Below are positions 1 to 8,364 of a DNA stretch of 35,485 nt, piece after piece. Each line of letters starts with the position of its first letter. The stretch's first letter is position 1. The notes under the pieces were generated by a model that had not been told where the DNA came from, made no database searches, and saw nothing but the letters and a program-made list of their open reading frames with translations. A program made the position numbers and the translations under genes. Source of the DNA: Acidobacteriota bacterium (lineage in GTDB: Bacteria > Acidobacteriota > Blastocatellia > Pyrinomonadales > Pyrinomonadaceae); assembly GCA_013813755.1 (NCBI GenBank), contig JACCRD010000131.1, positions 1 through 35,485 on the forward strand, given 5' to 3'.

Positions 1-156
1 CCGCGCGATTTGCGCCGCATACTCTTCATTCAAAACCGGATAAAATATTGGCTGTTCAGGCAATCGCGGCGGAAATGAATTAAATCCGCTTACTTTGATT
101 AGCGTCAATTCTTTTGTGCCGACAGGACGAAATAAAGTAACTGTTTCTTCTTTCAT
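1..156 (-). CDS. Partial CDS (N-terminal part, runs off left edge); small protein of the kind often annotated 'ADP-ribosylation/crystallin J1'
   Basis: Reading the minus strand from CAT at 154-156 gives MKEETVTLFRPVGTKELTLIKVSGFNSFPPRLPEQPIFYPVLNEEYAAQIAR, open to the window edge. FRPVG..ELxLI..SGFxxFPPRLPEQPIFYPVLNxEYAxQIAR is a pattern I recognise from that annotation. Not in the ORF track (edge-truncated). Confidence 0.6.
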   Translation of the reverse strand, partial: MKEETVTLFRPVGTKELTLIKVSGFNSFPPRLPEQPIFYPVLNEEYAAQIAR

Positions 157-381
157 TTATGCGACGCGAAGTAATGTTTTACGGACGTCAAGAGCAATTT
201 CAACCGGATAAAAATAATTTGAGGGATAAAGATAATCTTCGCCTGATTCGTCAACGATGCGAATATATTCGTCTTTTGCCGCGTCATCGTCGGGTAAAAC
301 TTCGTAAATTTTGCGGATTTCCAAGTCTTCGCAGCCTTCATTTTTAATGCACAAAACAAATTGTCTATCTTTCTCATTCAT
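157..381 (-). CDS. Small conserved-looking hypothetical protein, upstream partner of the left-edge ORF
   Basis: 74-aa ORF whose stop abuts the ATG of the left-edge ORF (157 vs 156), implying translational coupling. Contains DEYIRIVDESGEDYLYP. Confidence 0.6.
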   Translation of the reverse strand: MNEKDRQFVLCIKNEGCEDLEIRKIYEVLPDDDAAKDEYIRIVDESGEDYLYPSNYFYPVEIALDVRKTLLRVA

Positions 382-385
382 AACT

Positions 386-625
386 TTAATCCAAAAATGT
401 TTTGATTTTTATTTTTCTTTTGCCGATTCCGTGCGCTTCATACCAATGCAGTTCGGCAAGTCTTATTCTACCATTTTGCAGTTTTACCTGAGCAGTTCCT
501 TTTAATTTTCGCCAGTGTCCGCGCCCGGATTGTTCTCGTAAACCAGAAATTTCACGGATGCTTGAGCCGACGGCTATTGTTGCAATTTCTGAAATTGTCC
601 CGAGTATTTCAAAGACTTCACTCAT
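386..625 (-). CDS. Small hypothetical protein
   Basis: 79-aa ORF overlapping the pyrB stop by one base and 4 nt before the next ORF; consistent with operon packing. Confidence 0.5.
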   Translation of the reverse strand: MSEVFEILGTISEIATIAVGSSIREISGLREQSGRGHWRKLKGTAQVKLQNGRIRLAELHWYEAHGIGKRKIKIKTFLD

Positions 626-1566
626 TAAGCCGGATTTCCTCCGGTTGCTAAATATAAAACTGCCATTCGCACGGCGACGCCGTATTTTACCTGGTCTAAA
701 ATTAAAGAACGCGAACTATCCGCCACATCCGAGGCGATTTCGATGCCGCGATTCATCGGTCCCGGATGAAGAACGATGGCGTCGGATTTGGCTAAATTAA
801 GACGCTCCTGAGTTAAACCGTAATGAACGGCGTATTCGCGCAGAGTCGGAAAATAGGCTGAATCCTGGCGTTCGCGCTGAATCCGCAAAATCATCACGAC
901 ATCCGCGCCGTCGATCGCTTCTTCGACATTCGCGGCGACGTGCAAGTCTTTTTCGACAAGAAATTGAAAATCGTTCGGGACAAGCGTTTTCGGACCGGCG
1001 ACTCTGATGGAGGCGCCGAGTTTTGTTAAAAGATGAATGTTTGAACGCGCGACGCGGGAATGCAAAATGTCGCCGACAATCGCTACCTGTAAATTTTCGA
1101 TTTTTCCTTTGTGTTCCCGAATCGTCATTGCGTCGAGCAGCGCTTGAGTCGGATGTTCATTCGCGCCGTCCCCGGCGTTGACAATCGCCGCTTTGCTGAC
1201 CTTGGCGAGTTGGTGCGGAACGCCCGCGCTCGAATGGCGAACGACAATGCAGTCGGGCGACATTGCGTCCAGGTTCAGCGCGGTATCAATCAAAGTTTCG
1301 CCCTTGGTCAGTGCTGAAGAAGTAACGCTGATATTGACGGCATCGGCAGAAAGACGTTTGGCGGCGAGTTCGAAAGATGTACGCGTGCGTGTGGAAGCTT
1401 CAAAAAAAAGATTGATCACGGTTTTGCCGCGCAGGGTCGGAACTTTCTTTATCTCACGCGCATTTACTTCACGAAAATTTTCCGCCGTGTCGAGAATGCC
1501 GACAATTTCCGCGGCGGAAAGATTGCGGATTCCAAGTAAATCTCGGCGGCGAAACGGTTTGTCCAT
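625..1566 (-). CDS. pyrB: Aspartate carbamoyltransferase catalytic subunit
   Basis: Motifs [41 protein letters not shown]. Likely start is the internal [13 protein letters not shown] (1566) rather than the upstream M of the track ORF (1587). Confidence 0.95.
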   Translation of the reverse strand: MDKPFRRRDLLGIRNLSAAEIVGILDTAENFREVNAREIKKVPTLRGKTVINLFFEASTRTRTSFELAAKRLSADAVNISVTSSALTKGETLIDTALNLDAMSPDCIVVRHSSAGVPHQLAKVSKAAIVNAGDGANEHPTQALLDAMTIREHKGKIENLQVAIVGDILHSRVARSNIHLLTKLGASIRVAGPKTLVPNDFQFLVEKDLHVAANVEEAIDGADVVMILRIQRERQDSAYFPTLREYAVHYGLTQERLNLAKSDAIVLHPGPMNRGIEIASDVADSSRSLILDQVKYGVAVRMAVLYLATGGNPA

Positions 1567-1611
1567 TTTCTTTCGTAAAAAAAGCAAGACATTCAGCCTT
1601 GCTTTGAAAAA

Positions 1612-2181
1612 TTATTCACTCGGACGCTCGTAAATCCAAACAGCTTCCTCATCATCGTATTCTTTGAGCATAACTTTAATAATTTCAGTTTTTTTCGTTG
1701 GCACGGTTTTGCCGATGTAGTCGGCTTGAATCGGCAGTTCGCGGTGTTCGCGCCCGCGATTGATAAGCACGGCGAGCCGGACTTTTTTCGGTCGTCCAAA
1801 ATCCATTAACTGGTCGAGCGCGGCACGAATTGTTCTGCCCGTGTAAAGTACGTCGTCAATTAAAACAACGGTTTTATCAGAAATGTCCTCATCAAGTTCG
1901 GTGCGGTTGACAATCGGGTTGGCGCCGACTGTGGAGAGATCGTCGCGGTAGAGTGTGATGTCAATAATTCCGAAAAGCGGGCGCACGCCTTCTAAATCTT
2001 CGATTTTTTTGGCAATTCGTTCGGCAATCGGAACGCCGCGCCGACGTATTCCAACTAAATACAGATCTTTCGCGCCCTGATTTTCTTCGACAATTTCTGA
2101 CGCGAGACGAGATAATGCGCGCTTCATTCGCGCATTATCCATAATTTTTGATTTTTCAACTAGGTTAAGTTCATCTGCCAT
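1612..2181 (-). CDS. pyrR: Bifunctional pyrimidine operon regulator / uracil phosphoribosyltransferase
   Basis: PyrR-like: [43 protein letters not shown] loop [19 protein letters not shown]. Confidence 0.95.
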   Translation of the reverse strand: MADELNLVEKSKIMDNARMKRALSRLASEIVEENQGAKDLYLVGIRRRGVPIAERIAKKIEDLEGVRPLFGIIDITLYRDDLSTVGANPIVNRTELDEDISDKTVVLIDDVLYTGRTIRAALDQLMDFGRPKKVRLAVLINRGREHRELPIQADYIGKTVPTKKTEIIKVMLKEYDDEEAVWIYERPSE

Positions 2182-2273
2182 TCTGCCAGAAATCGTAACA
2201 CTGCACAGCTTAAAGTTTCAAGTTCAAAGTTTTCACATTTCGCATTTAACAATTATCATTTATCATTTTTACG

Positions 2274-3368
2274 ATGTCGAAAATTTACCAATCCATTATC
2301 CGCCCGCTGCTTTTTCGTTTTCCGACTGAAACGGCACACGAGTTTGGAATTGAATCGCTGAAGATTGCTCTCAGGTCGAAAACAGCACAGGATTTTATTG
2401 CGGGAAAATTGGCGTGCGACAAATTTAGCGGACTGCAAAGATTTGGTTTGAAGTTTGGAAATCCTCTGGGAGTCGCCGCCGGCTTTGATAAAAACGGTGT
2501 GGCGGTCAATCAACTTGCCGCGCTCGGCTTCGGATTTGTCGAGGTCGGAACGGTAACTTTTAATCCGCAGGAGGGAAATGAAAAGCCGAGAATGTTCCGT
2601 CTGTCGGAAGATAAAGCTTTAATCAATCGGCTCGGTTTTAACAATCAGGGAACGGCGAAGGTTGTGGAGCGTCTGAAAAAAATCAGTCCAAACTGCGTTC
2701 TCGGCGTGAACATCGGAAAAAACAAAGACGTTTCAAATGAAGACGCGGTGGACAATTATTTGAAGAGTTTTGAACTGGCATCTGAAGTAGCCGATTACGT
2801 CGCGGTTAATGTTTCGAGTCCGAACACGCCTCACTTGCGCGATCTGCAAAAAGCCGACGCGCTCGAAGAACTTCTCAGAGCTTTACAGACACGCAATCAG
2901 GAACTTCGCGCCAAACCCCTGCTCGTCAAGATCGCGCCGGATTTGTTGCAAGCGGAAATCGAAGCGATTGTCGATATCGCGCTCAGATTAAATTTAGACG
3001 GAATAATTGCGACCAATACAACCATTAAAAGAGACAATCTACAAACAAAAAATGTTGGCTCAATCGGCGTTGGCGGTTTGAGTGGAAAGCCTCTGCGAAA
3101 ACGCTCAGATGAGGTTATCCGGCAAATTTACCGATTTTCAAAGGGCGATTTGCCGATCATCGGCGTGGGCGGAATTTTTGATGCCGAAGATGCGTTTGAA
3201 AAAATCGCTTCCGGCGCAAGTCTGATCCAAAGCTACACGGGCTTTGTTTACAGGGGCATAACTTTCGCTCGCAATGTGAATTTCGGTCTGGCGAAAATTA
3301 TTAAGCAAAAAGGATTCGAATCTTTAGATGAAGTAGTCGGTATCGATGCAAAAAAATCTGGCACCTGA
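2274..3368 (+). CDS. pyrD: Dihydroorotate dehydrogenase (quinone)
   Basis: Class 2 DHODH pattern: GNPLGVAAGFDKNGVAV, GFGFVEVGTVT, NRLGFNNQG, YVAVNVSSPNTPHLRDLQ, KIAPDL, GVGGIFDAEDAFEKIASGASLIQ. Confidence 0.95.
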   Translation: MSKIYQSIIRPLLFRFPTETAHEFGIESLKIALRSKTAQDFIAGKLACDKFSGLQRFGLKFGNPLGVAAGFDKNGVAVNQLAALGFGFVEVGTVTFNPQEGNEKPRMFRLSEDKALINRLGFNNQGTAKVVERLKKISPNCVLGVNIGKNKDVSNEDAVDNYLKSFELASEVADYVAVNVSSPNTPHLRDLQKADALEELLRALQTRNQELRAKPLLVKIAPDLLQAEIEAIVDIALRLNLDGIIATNTTIKRDNLQTKNVGSIGVGGLSGKPLRKRSDEVIRQIYRFSKGDLPIIGVGGIFDAEDAFEKIASGASLIQSYTGFVYRGITFARNVNFGLAKIIKQKGFESLDEVVGIDAKKSGT

Positions 3369-3448
3369 ACGCTGTAAGAACGGGAATTAATTTCAGTTGA
3401 AACGTTTGCCGCTTCATTGCTCGATTGCCGGTACCTATTTGTTTTGAT

Positions 3449-3476
3449 TTGACACTCGAAAGCCAAAAGTTATAAT
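3449..3476 (+). promoter_or_regulatory. Sigma-70-type promoter for the DUF177-rpmF-fab operon
   Basis: TTGACA (3449-3454), 16-nt spacer, TATAAT (3471-3476); both hexamers match consensus, 53 nt before the ATG at 3529. Confidence 0.75.
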
Positions 3477-3528
3477 AAATTCTTTTGCGTTTTGCGCTTC
3501 GGTAAATGAAAGTTTATTCTAAGAAATA

Positions 3529-4047
3529 ATGATTGTTGATTTACTGACAATTAAAGACGCGGCGATTTCATTTGATTTTATTTTACAGCCGTCTGAAATT
3601 GATCTGGACAGCGATGAAGCGAAGCTTGTCAATGAAATCAGCGTTAAAGGAAGTTTGAAAAAGGGAATTGCGCAGACTGACGTTCAGGGAAATATCGATG
3701 CCCGGATTGAAATCGAATGCAGCCGTTGCTTAGTAACGGCAGAACAACCTCTGAAATTTTCGTTTAGCGCTGTTTTCGTCTCGACCGAAAATTACACAGA
3801 CGAAAAAGAGGCGGAATTGAGCATTGATGATTTAGATGTTTCGATTACCGTCGATGATAAAATAGATTTAAGAGAACTTGTCCGCGAACAAATTCTGCTT
3901 GCCGTTCCCGCACAAATTTTTTGCCGGGAAGAATGTAAAGGTTTATGCCAAAAGTGCGGAGCGAGCCGAAATTTGATAGATTGTAAATGCGAAGAAAAAG
4001 AAGTTGACCCACGTTGGCAAAGCTTGCGCAAATTGAACCTAAACTAG
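3529..4047 (+). CDS. DUF177 / YceD family protein
   Basis: Located directly before rpmF, with the CSRCL and CREECKGLCQKCG...CKC cysteine motifs typical of DUF177. Confidence 0.85.
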   Translation: MIVDLLTIKDAAISFDFILQPSEIDLDSDEAKLVNEISVKGSLKKGIAQTDVQGNIDARIEIECSRCLVTAEQPLKFSFSAVFVSTENYTDEKEAELSIDDLDVSITVDDKIDLRELVREQILLAVPAQIFCREECKGLCQKCGASRNLIDCKCEEKEVDPRWQSLRKLNLN

Positions 4048-4144
4048 AAAAACGAAAAATATTAATAGCTTTAACAATATTTTTATCAACAAATATATAT
4101 TTAGTAAATTACATTTTTAATTATAAATTTAATAAAGGAAAATT

Positions 4145-4330
4145 ATGCCAAATCCAAAAGGAAGACATTCAAAATCGCGTAAAAATATGAGACGCGCTCA
4201 CGACGCGCTCAAATTGCCGCAGTATTTTCTTGACAAAGACACGGGCGAGGCTCTAAAACCTCATCGTATTAATCCAACCACCGGAATGTATAAAGGTCGT
4301 CAAATTATCGATGTCAAAGAAAGCGAATAA
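4145..4330 (+). CDS. rpmF: 50S ribosomal protein L32 (cysteine-free form)
   Basis: MPNPKGRHSKSRKNMRRAHDALKLP...PHRINPTTGMYKGRQIID; canonical L32 layout with AAGGAAAA upstream. Confidence 0.93.
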   Translation: MPNPKGRHSKSRKNMRRAHDALKLPQYFLDKDTGEALKPHRINPTTGMYKGRQIIDVKESE

Positions 4331-4414
4331 TAATTTGCGAATAAAGTTTCGGATTTTGAATCGAATTTAAGTGCAGTTTTTATTCAAATAAAAATCCATA
4401 ATCTAAAATCCAAA

Positions 4415-5398
4415 ATGGGACTTAACGCGGGCATTATCAGCACCGGACACAGTTATCCAAGCGGTGTTTTAACAAATGCTGATCTGGAGAAAATTGTTGA
4501 TACTTCCGATGAGTGGATAACTTCGCGCACCGGAATAAAACAGCGGCGTAAGGCGGGCAGTGACGAATATACTTCACAGTTCGCTGTGAAAGCCGCGCGG
4601 CAAGCCCTTGAACGTGCTCAAATCGATGCTTCTGAAGTTAATTTAATTGTCTGCGCGACCACTTCACCCGACCAAATTTTGCCTTCGACGGGCTGTCTGA
4701 TTCAAGCAGAACTCGGCGCCAACAATGCGGCGGCATATGATTTATTTGCAGCCTGTTCCGGATTTCTATACGGTTTAACAACTGTCGAGTCGATGATTCG
4801 CACCGGTCAGATTAAGTATGCTCTGGTGATTGGCGCGGAAGTTCTAACAAAATATGTCGATTACACAGATCGCTCGACGTGCGTTATTTTTGGTGACGGC
4901 GCAGGCGCGGCTCTGCTCGCTCCGGTCGCCGCAGACAAAGGAATTTTAGCGACGAAAATTGTTTCCGACGGACGTTTCGCCGAACAGCTTTATTCGCCCG
5001 GCGGTGGAACGCGGATGGGAACGACGCACGAAACGATTGACAGCGGACAGCACTTTTTTAAAATGAAGGGAAACGAACTTTTCAAAATCGCCGTCCGTTC
5101 AATGACGAGTATTTCACAGGAGATACTTGAAAAAGCAAATTATACGACTGACGACATAAAACTTTTTATTCCGCATCAGGCAAATCAAAGAATTACCGAC
5201 GCGGTTGCGCAAAAACTCGGCGTCAACGAATCAGTGGTTTATTCAAATATCGAGTTTCACGGCAACACGTCTTCGGCTTCGATTCCGATTGCGCTTGACG
5301 AGTGTATCCAGCAAGGAAAAATTGTCGAAGGCGATTTGATTTTGATGGCGTCTTTTGGCGGTGGAGCGACTTGGGGTGCAACACTCGTGAGATTTTGA
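4415..5398 (+). CDS. fabH: 3-oxoacyl-[ACP] synthase III
   Basis: DTSDEWITSRTGIKQRR, FAACSGFLYGL, FIPHQANQRI, FHGNTSSASIPIAL, SFGGGATWGATLVRF. Confidence 0.95.
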   Translation: MGLNAGIISTGHSYPSGVLTNADLEKIVDTSDEWITSRTGIKQRRKAGSDEYTSQFAVKAARQALERAQIDASEVNLIVCATTSPDQILPSTGCLIQAELGANNAAAYDLFAACSGFLYGLTTVESMIRTGQIKYALVIGAEVLTKYVDYTDRSTCVIFGDGAGAALLAPVAADKGILATKIVSDGRFAEQLYSPGGGTRMGTTHETIDSGQHFFKMKGNELFKIAVRSMTSISQEILEKANYTTDDIKLFIPHQANQRITDAVAQKLGVNESVVYSNIEFHGNTSSASIPIALDECIQQGKIVEGDLILMASFGGGATWGATLVRF

Positions 5399-5400
5399 AG

Positions 5401-6357
5401 ATGGCAAAAACGGCATTCATTTTTCCCGGACAAGGTTCACAATTCGTCGGAATGGGAAAAGATATGTTTAATAATTTCCCGAAAACGCGGGAAACTTTTG
5501 AAGAAGCGAACGACGCACTTGGCTTTTCGCTCTCTGAAATGTGTTTTGCGGGATCGGCGGAAGATTTGGCTTTAACTGCTAATACGCAACCGGCGATTTT
5601 GACAACTTCAACAGCAGTCTTCAAAACGATGGAGGCGGAAGGTTTTCCTCTGCCGGATTTTGTGGCGGGACATAGTTTAGGCGAGTATTCAGCATTGGTA
5701 GCAGCAAATTCTTTGAATTTAAGTGAAGCTGTCAAAACTGTCCGTCGGCGCGGCGAATATATGCAGAACGCTGTGCCGGTTGGGGTTGGCGCGATGGCGG
5801 CGATTTTAGGTTTGGATTTAGAGACGATTAAAACTGCTTGCGAAGAAGCGTCGGAAAATCAGGTGTGCAGTCCGGCAAATATTAATTCTGCTTCGCAGGT
5901 TGTCATCGCGGGGAATGCCGAAGCGATCAACCGGGCGATTGGAATTGTGAAACAGTACGGTGCGAAACGAGCCGTTAAATTAAATGTCTCCGCCCCCTTC
6001 CATTGCGCTCTGATGAAACCAGCGCAGGATAAATTAACGGGAGATTTACAGGCAATTGATTTTCGAGATTTACGTTTCCCCATTGTTGAAAATGTTTCAG
6101 CGCGGGGAAATACACAGGGAAGCAGAGTGCGGACGGCTCTGAGTGAACAGGTTGCCGCGCCGGTTCTGTGGAAAGATTCGATTGAATATTTAATTGAAAA
6201 TGGTGTCCAGACATTTGTCGAGGTGGGCGCGGGGAAGATTTTGTCGGGTTTAGTTAAACAAATTAATCGCGATGTTCGTTGTTTGAACATCGAAGATGCG
6301 GTGAGTTTAAGAAGTAGTCTGGAGAGTCTGGGAAGTTCGAAAAGTTTTTCAAATTAA
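5401..6357 (+). CDS. fabD: Malonyl-CoA:ACP transacylase
   Basis: MAKTAFIFPGQGSQFVGMGKD; GHSLGEYSALVAA; start 3 nt after the fabH stop (track ORF is extended upstream to 5302). Confidence 0.95.
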   Translation: MAKTAFIFPGQGSQFVGMGKDMFNNFPKTRETFEEANDALGFSLSEMCFAGSAEDLALTANTQPAILTTSTAVFKTMEAEGFPLPDFVAGHSLGEYSALVAANSLNLSEAVKTVRRRGEYMQNAVPVGVGAMAAILGLDLETIKTACEEASENQVCSPANINSASQVVIAGNAEAINRAIGIVKQYGAKRAVKLNVSAPFHCALMKPAQDKLTGDLQAIDFRDLRFPIVENVSARGNTQGSRVRTALSEQVAAPVLWKDSIEYLIENGVQTFVEVGAGKILSGLVKQINRDVRCLNIEDAVSLRSSLESLGSSKSFSN

Positions 6358-6421
6358 ACAAACTTGAAGTTAAACAAACTGCTCTCGATTCTCAAAATTT
6401 TTATAAAAAACAGGAGATAAT

Positions 6422-6661
6422 ATGTCAGAAGTTCAAGAAAAAATTAAACAAATTATTGTTGACGAATTAGGAGTGGATGAGGGGGAAGTTACGGAAAACG
6501 CCCGCTTTATCGAGGATTTAGGGGCGGATTCATTGGATTTGGTTGAACTCGTGATGCGTTTTGAAGAGGAATTTGATATTGAAATTCCTGATGAAGATGC
6601 CGAAAAAATACAAAGTGTTCGTGACGCTTATGCATATGTCGAGCAGCACAAAAATGCTTAA
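6422..6661 (+). CDS. acpP: Acyl carrier protein
   Basis: [31 protein letters not shown] phosphopantetheine site; AGGAGATAAT RBS. Confidence 0.97.
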   Translation: MSEVQEKIKQIIVDELGVDEGEVTENARFIEDLGADSLDLVELVMRFEEEFDIEIPDEDAEKIQSVRDAYAYVEQHKNA

Positions 6662-6670
6662 TTTCTAGTG

Positions 6671-6727
6671 GCAAGCGCTAAACGGTAAGTGATAAGTTTT
6701 TGCTTTCCCTTACCGTTTAGCGCTTGC
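6671..6727. repeat. Perfect 19-bp inverted repeat (hairpin) in the acpP-fabF spacer
   Basis: GCAAGCGCTAAACGGTAAG (6671-6689) / CTTACCGTTTAGCGCTTGC (6709-6727), 19-nt loop; outer TAGTGG (6666-6671) also pairs imperfectly with CCACTA (6735-6740). Confidence 0.95.
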
Positions 6728-6745
6728 GGCTTTTCCACTATTCTT

Positions 6746-7987
6746 ATGAAACGTCGTGTTGTAGTTACGGGACTCGGTCTGATTACGCCGTGTGGAAATG
6801 ATGTCACCACCACGTGGACGTCAATTATTCGCGGTCAAAGCGGTGTCGGTTTTATTGAAAAATTTGATACTGAAAAATACTCGGTAAAAATCGCGGCTGA
6901 AGTCAGAAATTTTGACCCGCTGAATTTTATGGAGAAAAAAGAAGCCAGGCGAATGGGTGCGTTCACGCATTTTGCGATTGCCGCCTCCGATGAAGCCATA
7001 AAACACAGCGGATTAGTTATTGATGATTCCAACGCTGAGATGATCGGCACTTATATCAGCAGCGGAATCGGTGATTTCTGGGCGATTGAGCGAGAGCACG
7101 ATAAACTTTTGTCGGGCGGACCCGACCGCGTATCGCCTTTTTTTATTCCGCAGTCAATCGTTAATCTGGCGGCGGGCAACGTTTCAATCAGGCACGGCGC
7201 GAAAGGTCCGAATACGGCAACCGCTACCGCCTGCGCGGCTGGGGCGCACGCCATCGGCGACAGTTTCAGATATATTGAACGCGGCGATGCTGACGCAATG
7301 ATTTGCGGCGGCGCGGAAAGCGCAATTACTCCAATGTCAGTCGCGGGTTTTGCTTCACTGAAAGCGCTTTCCACGCGAAACAATGACCCGCAAAAAGCCT
7401 CGCGTCCTTTTGACGCGGAACGCGACGGCTTTGTCATCGGCGAAGGCGCGGGACTTATGATTTTGGAAGAACTTGAGTTTGCCAAAGCGCGCGGTGCGAA
7501 AATTTACGCCGAAATCGTCGGCTATGGAATGAGTGGCGACGCTTTTCATATCACCGCGCCCGATGAAACCGGTTCGGGACCAAAACGTGTGATGCTGAAA
7601 GCGATGAAGGATGCCGGAATCGGACCGGAACAAATCGGTTACATTAACGCTCACGGAACTTCAACGCCGTATAACGATAAATACGAAACTTTAGCGATTA
7701 AATTAGCGTTTGGCGATCACGCTCAAAACGTTGCGATTAGTTCGACAAAATCGATGGTTGGACACGCACTCGGCGCGGCGGGTGGAATTGAAGCGGTTTT
7801 CAGCGTTTTGGCAATTCACGAAAAAGTTTTGCCGCCGACGACCAATTACGAGTTTCCTGACCCGGAGTGTGATTTGGATTACATTCCAAACGAAGCTCGA
7901 GTCGCGGAAGTTGAATATGTTTTGTCAAACAGCTTCGGCTTTGGCGGAACGAATGCCTGCCTGATTTTCAAGAGATTTGGTGAATAA
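6746..7987 (+). CDS. fabF: 3-oxoacyl-[ACP] synthase II
   Basis: MKRRVVVTGLGLITPCGNDV; TATACAAGAHAIGD; INAHGTSTPYND; KSMVGHALGAAGGIEA. The track start at 6689 lies inside the inverted repeat; ATG at 6746 fits the family. Confidence 0.95.
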   Translation: MKRRVVVTGLGLITPCGNDVTTTWTSIIRGQSGVGFIEKFDTEKYSVKIAAEVRNFDPLNFMEKKEARRMGAFTHFAIAASDEAIKHSGLVIDDSNAEMIGTYISSGIGDFWAIEREHDKLLSGGPDRVSPFFIPQSIVNLAAGNVSIRHGAKGPNTATATACAAGAHAIGDSFRYIERGDADAMICGGAESAITPMSVAGFASLKALSTRNNDPQKASRPFDAERDGFVIGEGAGLMILEELEFAKARGAKIYAEIVGYGMSGDAFHITAPDETGSGPKRVMLKAMKDAGIGPEQIGYINAHGTSTPYNDKYETLAIKLAFGDHAQNVAISSTKSMVGHALGAAGGIEAVFSVLAIHEKVLPPTTNYEFPDPECDLDYIPNEARVAEVEYVLSNSFGFGGTNACLIFKRFGE

Positions 7988-7990
7988 GTT

Positions 7991-8182
7991 ATGAAAAGTG
8001 TCGAATATACATTTTGGCAGGATGACGAATTTTTTATTGGATATTTAAATAATTACCCGGAGTATCAAACGCAAGGTTATTCAAAGGAAGAATTACTGGA
8101 AAATCTAAGAGACCTTTTGAAAGATTTCGAATCAGGCGAAGTCCCATTTATCAAAAAGGTAGAGGAAATGGTTATCGCCTAA
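7991..8182 (+). CDS. hicB: HicB-family antitoxin
   Basis: 63 aa: MKSVEYTFWQDDEFFIGYLNNYPEYQTQGYSKEELLENLRDLLKDFESGEVPFIKKVEEMVIA; typical small HicB and HicA-adjacent. Confidence 0.85.
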   Translation: MKSVEYTFWQDDEFFIGYLNNYPEYQTQGYSKEELLENLRDLLKDFESGEVPFIKKVEEMVIA

Positions 8183-8361
8183 TGAAAAGGCGCGATTTAG
8201 TAAAACGGCTTGAAGAAATGGGATGTGTTTTAGTACGACAGGGTGGTAAGCCCGATTTTTACACAAATTACAAAACAAAAAAATCACAACCTGTCCCGCG
8301 CCATCAGCAAATTAACGAAAATTTGGCAAAAGCAATTATTAAAAAACTTTCTGATCAGTAA
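8182..8361 (+). CDS. hicA: HicA-family mRNA interferase-like protein, putative catalytic His replaced
   Basis: 59 aa, below the track length cutoff: MKRRDLVKRLEEMGCVLVRQGGKPDFYTNYKTKKSQPVPRHQQINENLAKAIIKKLSDQ. ATG overlaps the hicB TAA by one base. HicA signatures MKRRDLxxxLE..GC, RxGG, PVPRH, INENLAKAIIKKL. Confidence 0.87.
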   Translation: MKRRDLVKRLEEMGCVLVRQGGKPDFYTNYKTKKSQPVPRHQQINENLAKAIIKKLSDQ

Positions 8362-8364
8362 AAT

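Noticed and set aside
1178-1633. 151-aa plus-strand ORF antisense to pyrB
   Set aside because: Overlaps a confidently identified gene; low-complexity Arg/Ser translation typical of an antisense shadow frame.
5223-5735. 170-aa minus-strand ORF spanning the fabH-fabD junction
   Set aside because: Antisense to two clear genes, no domain pattern, no RBS seen.
5859-6290. 143-aa minus-strand ORF antisense to fabD
   Set aside because: Shadow ORF within fabD; no recognisable motifs.
7051-7485. 144-aa minus-strand ORF antisense to fabF
   Set aside because: Shadow ORF; composition mirrors the codon usage of fabF.
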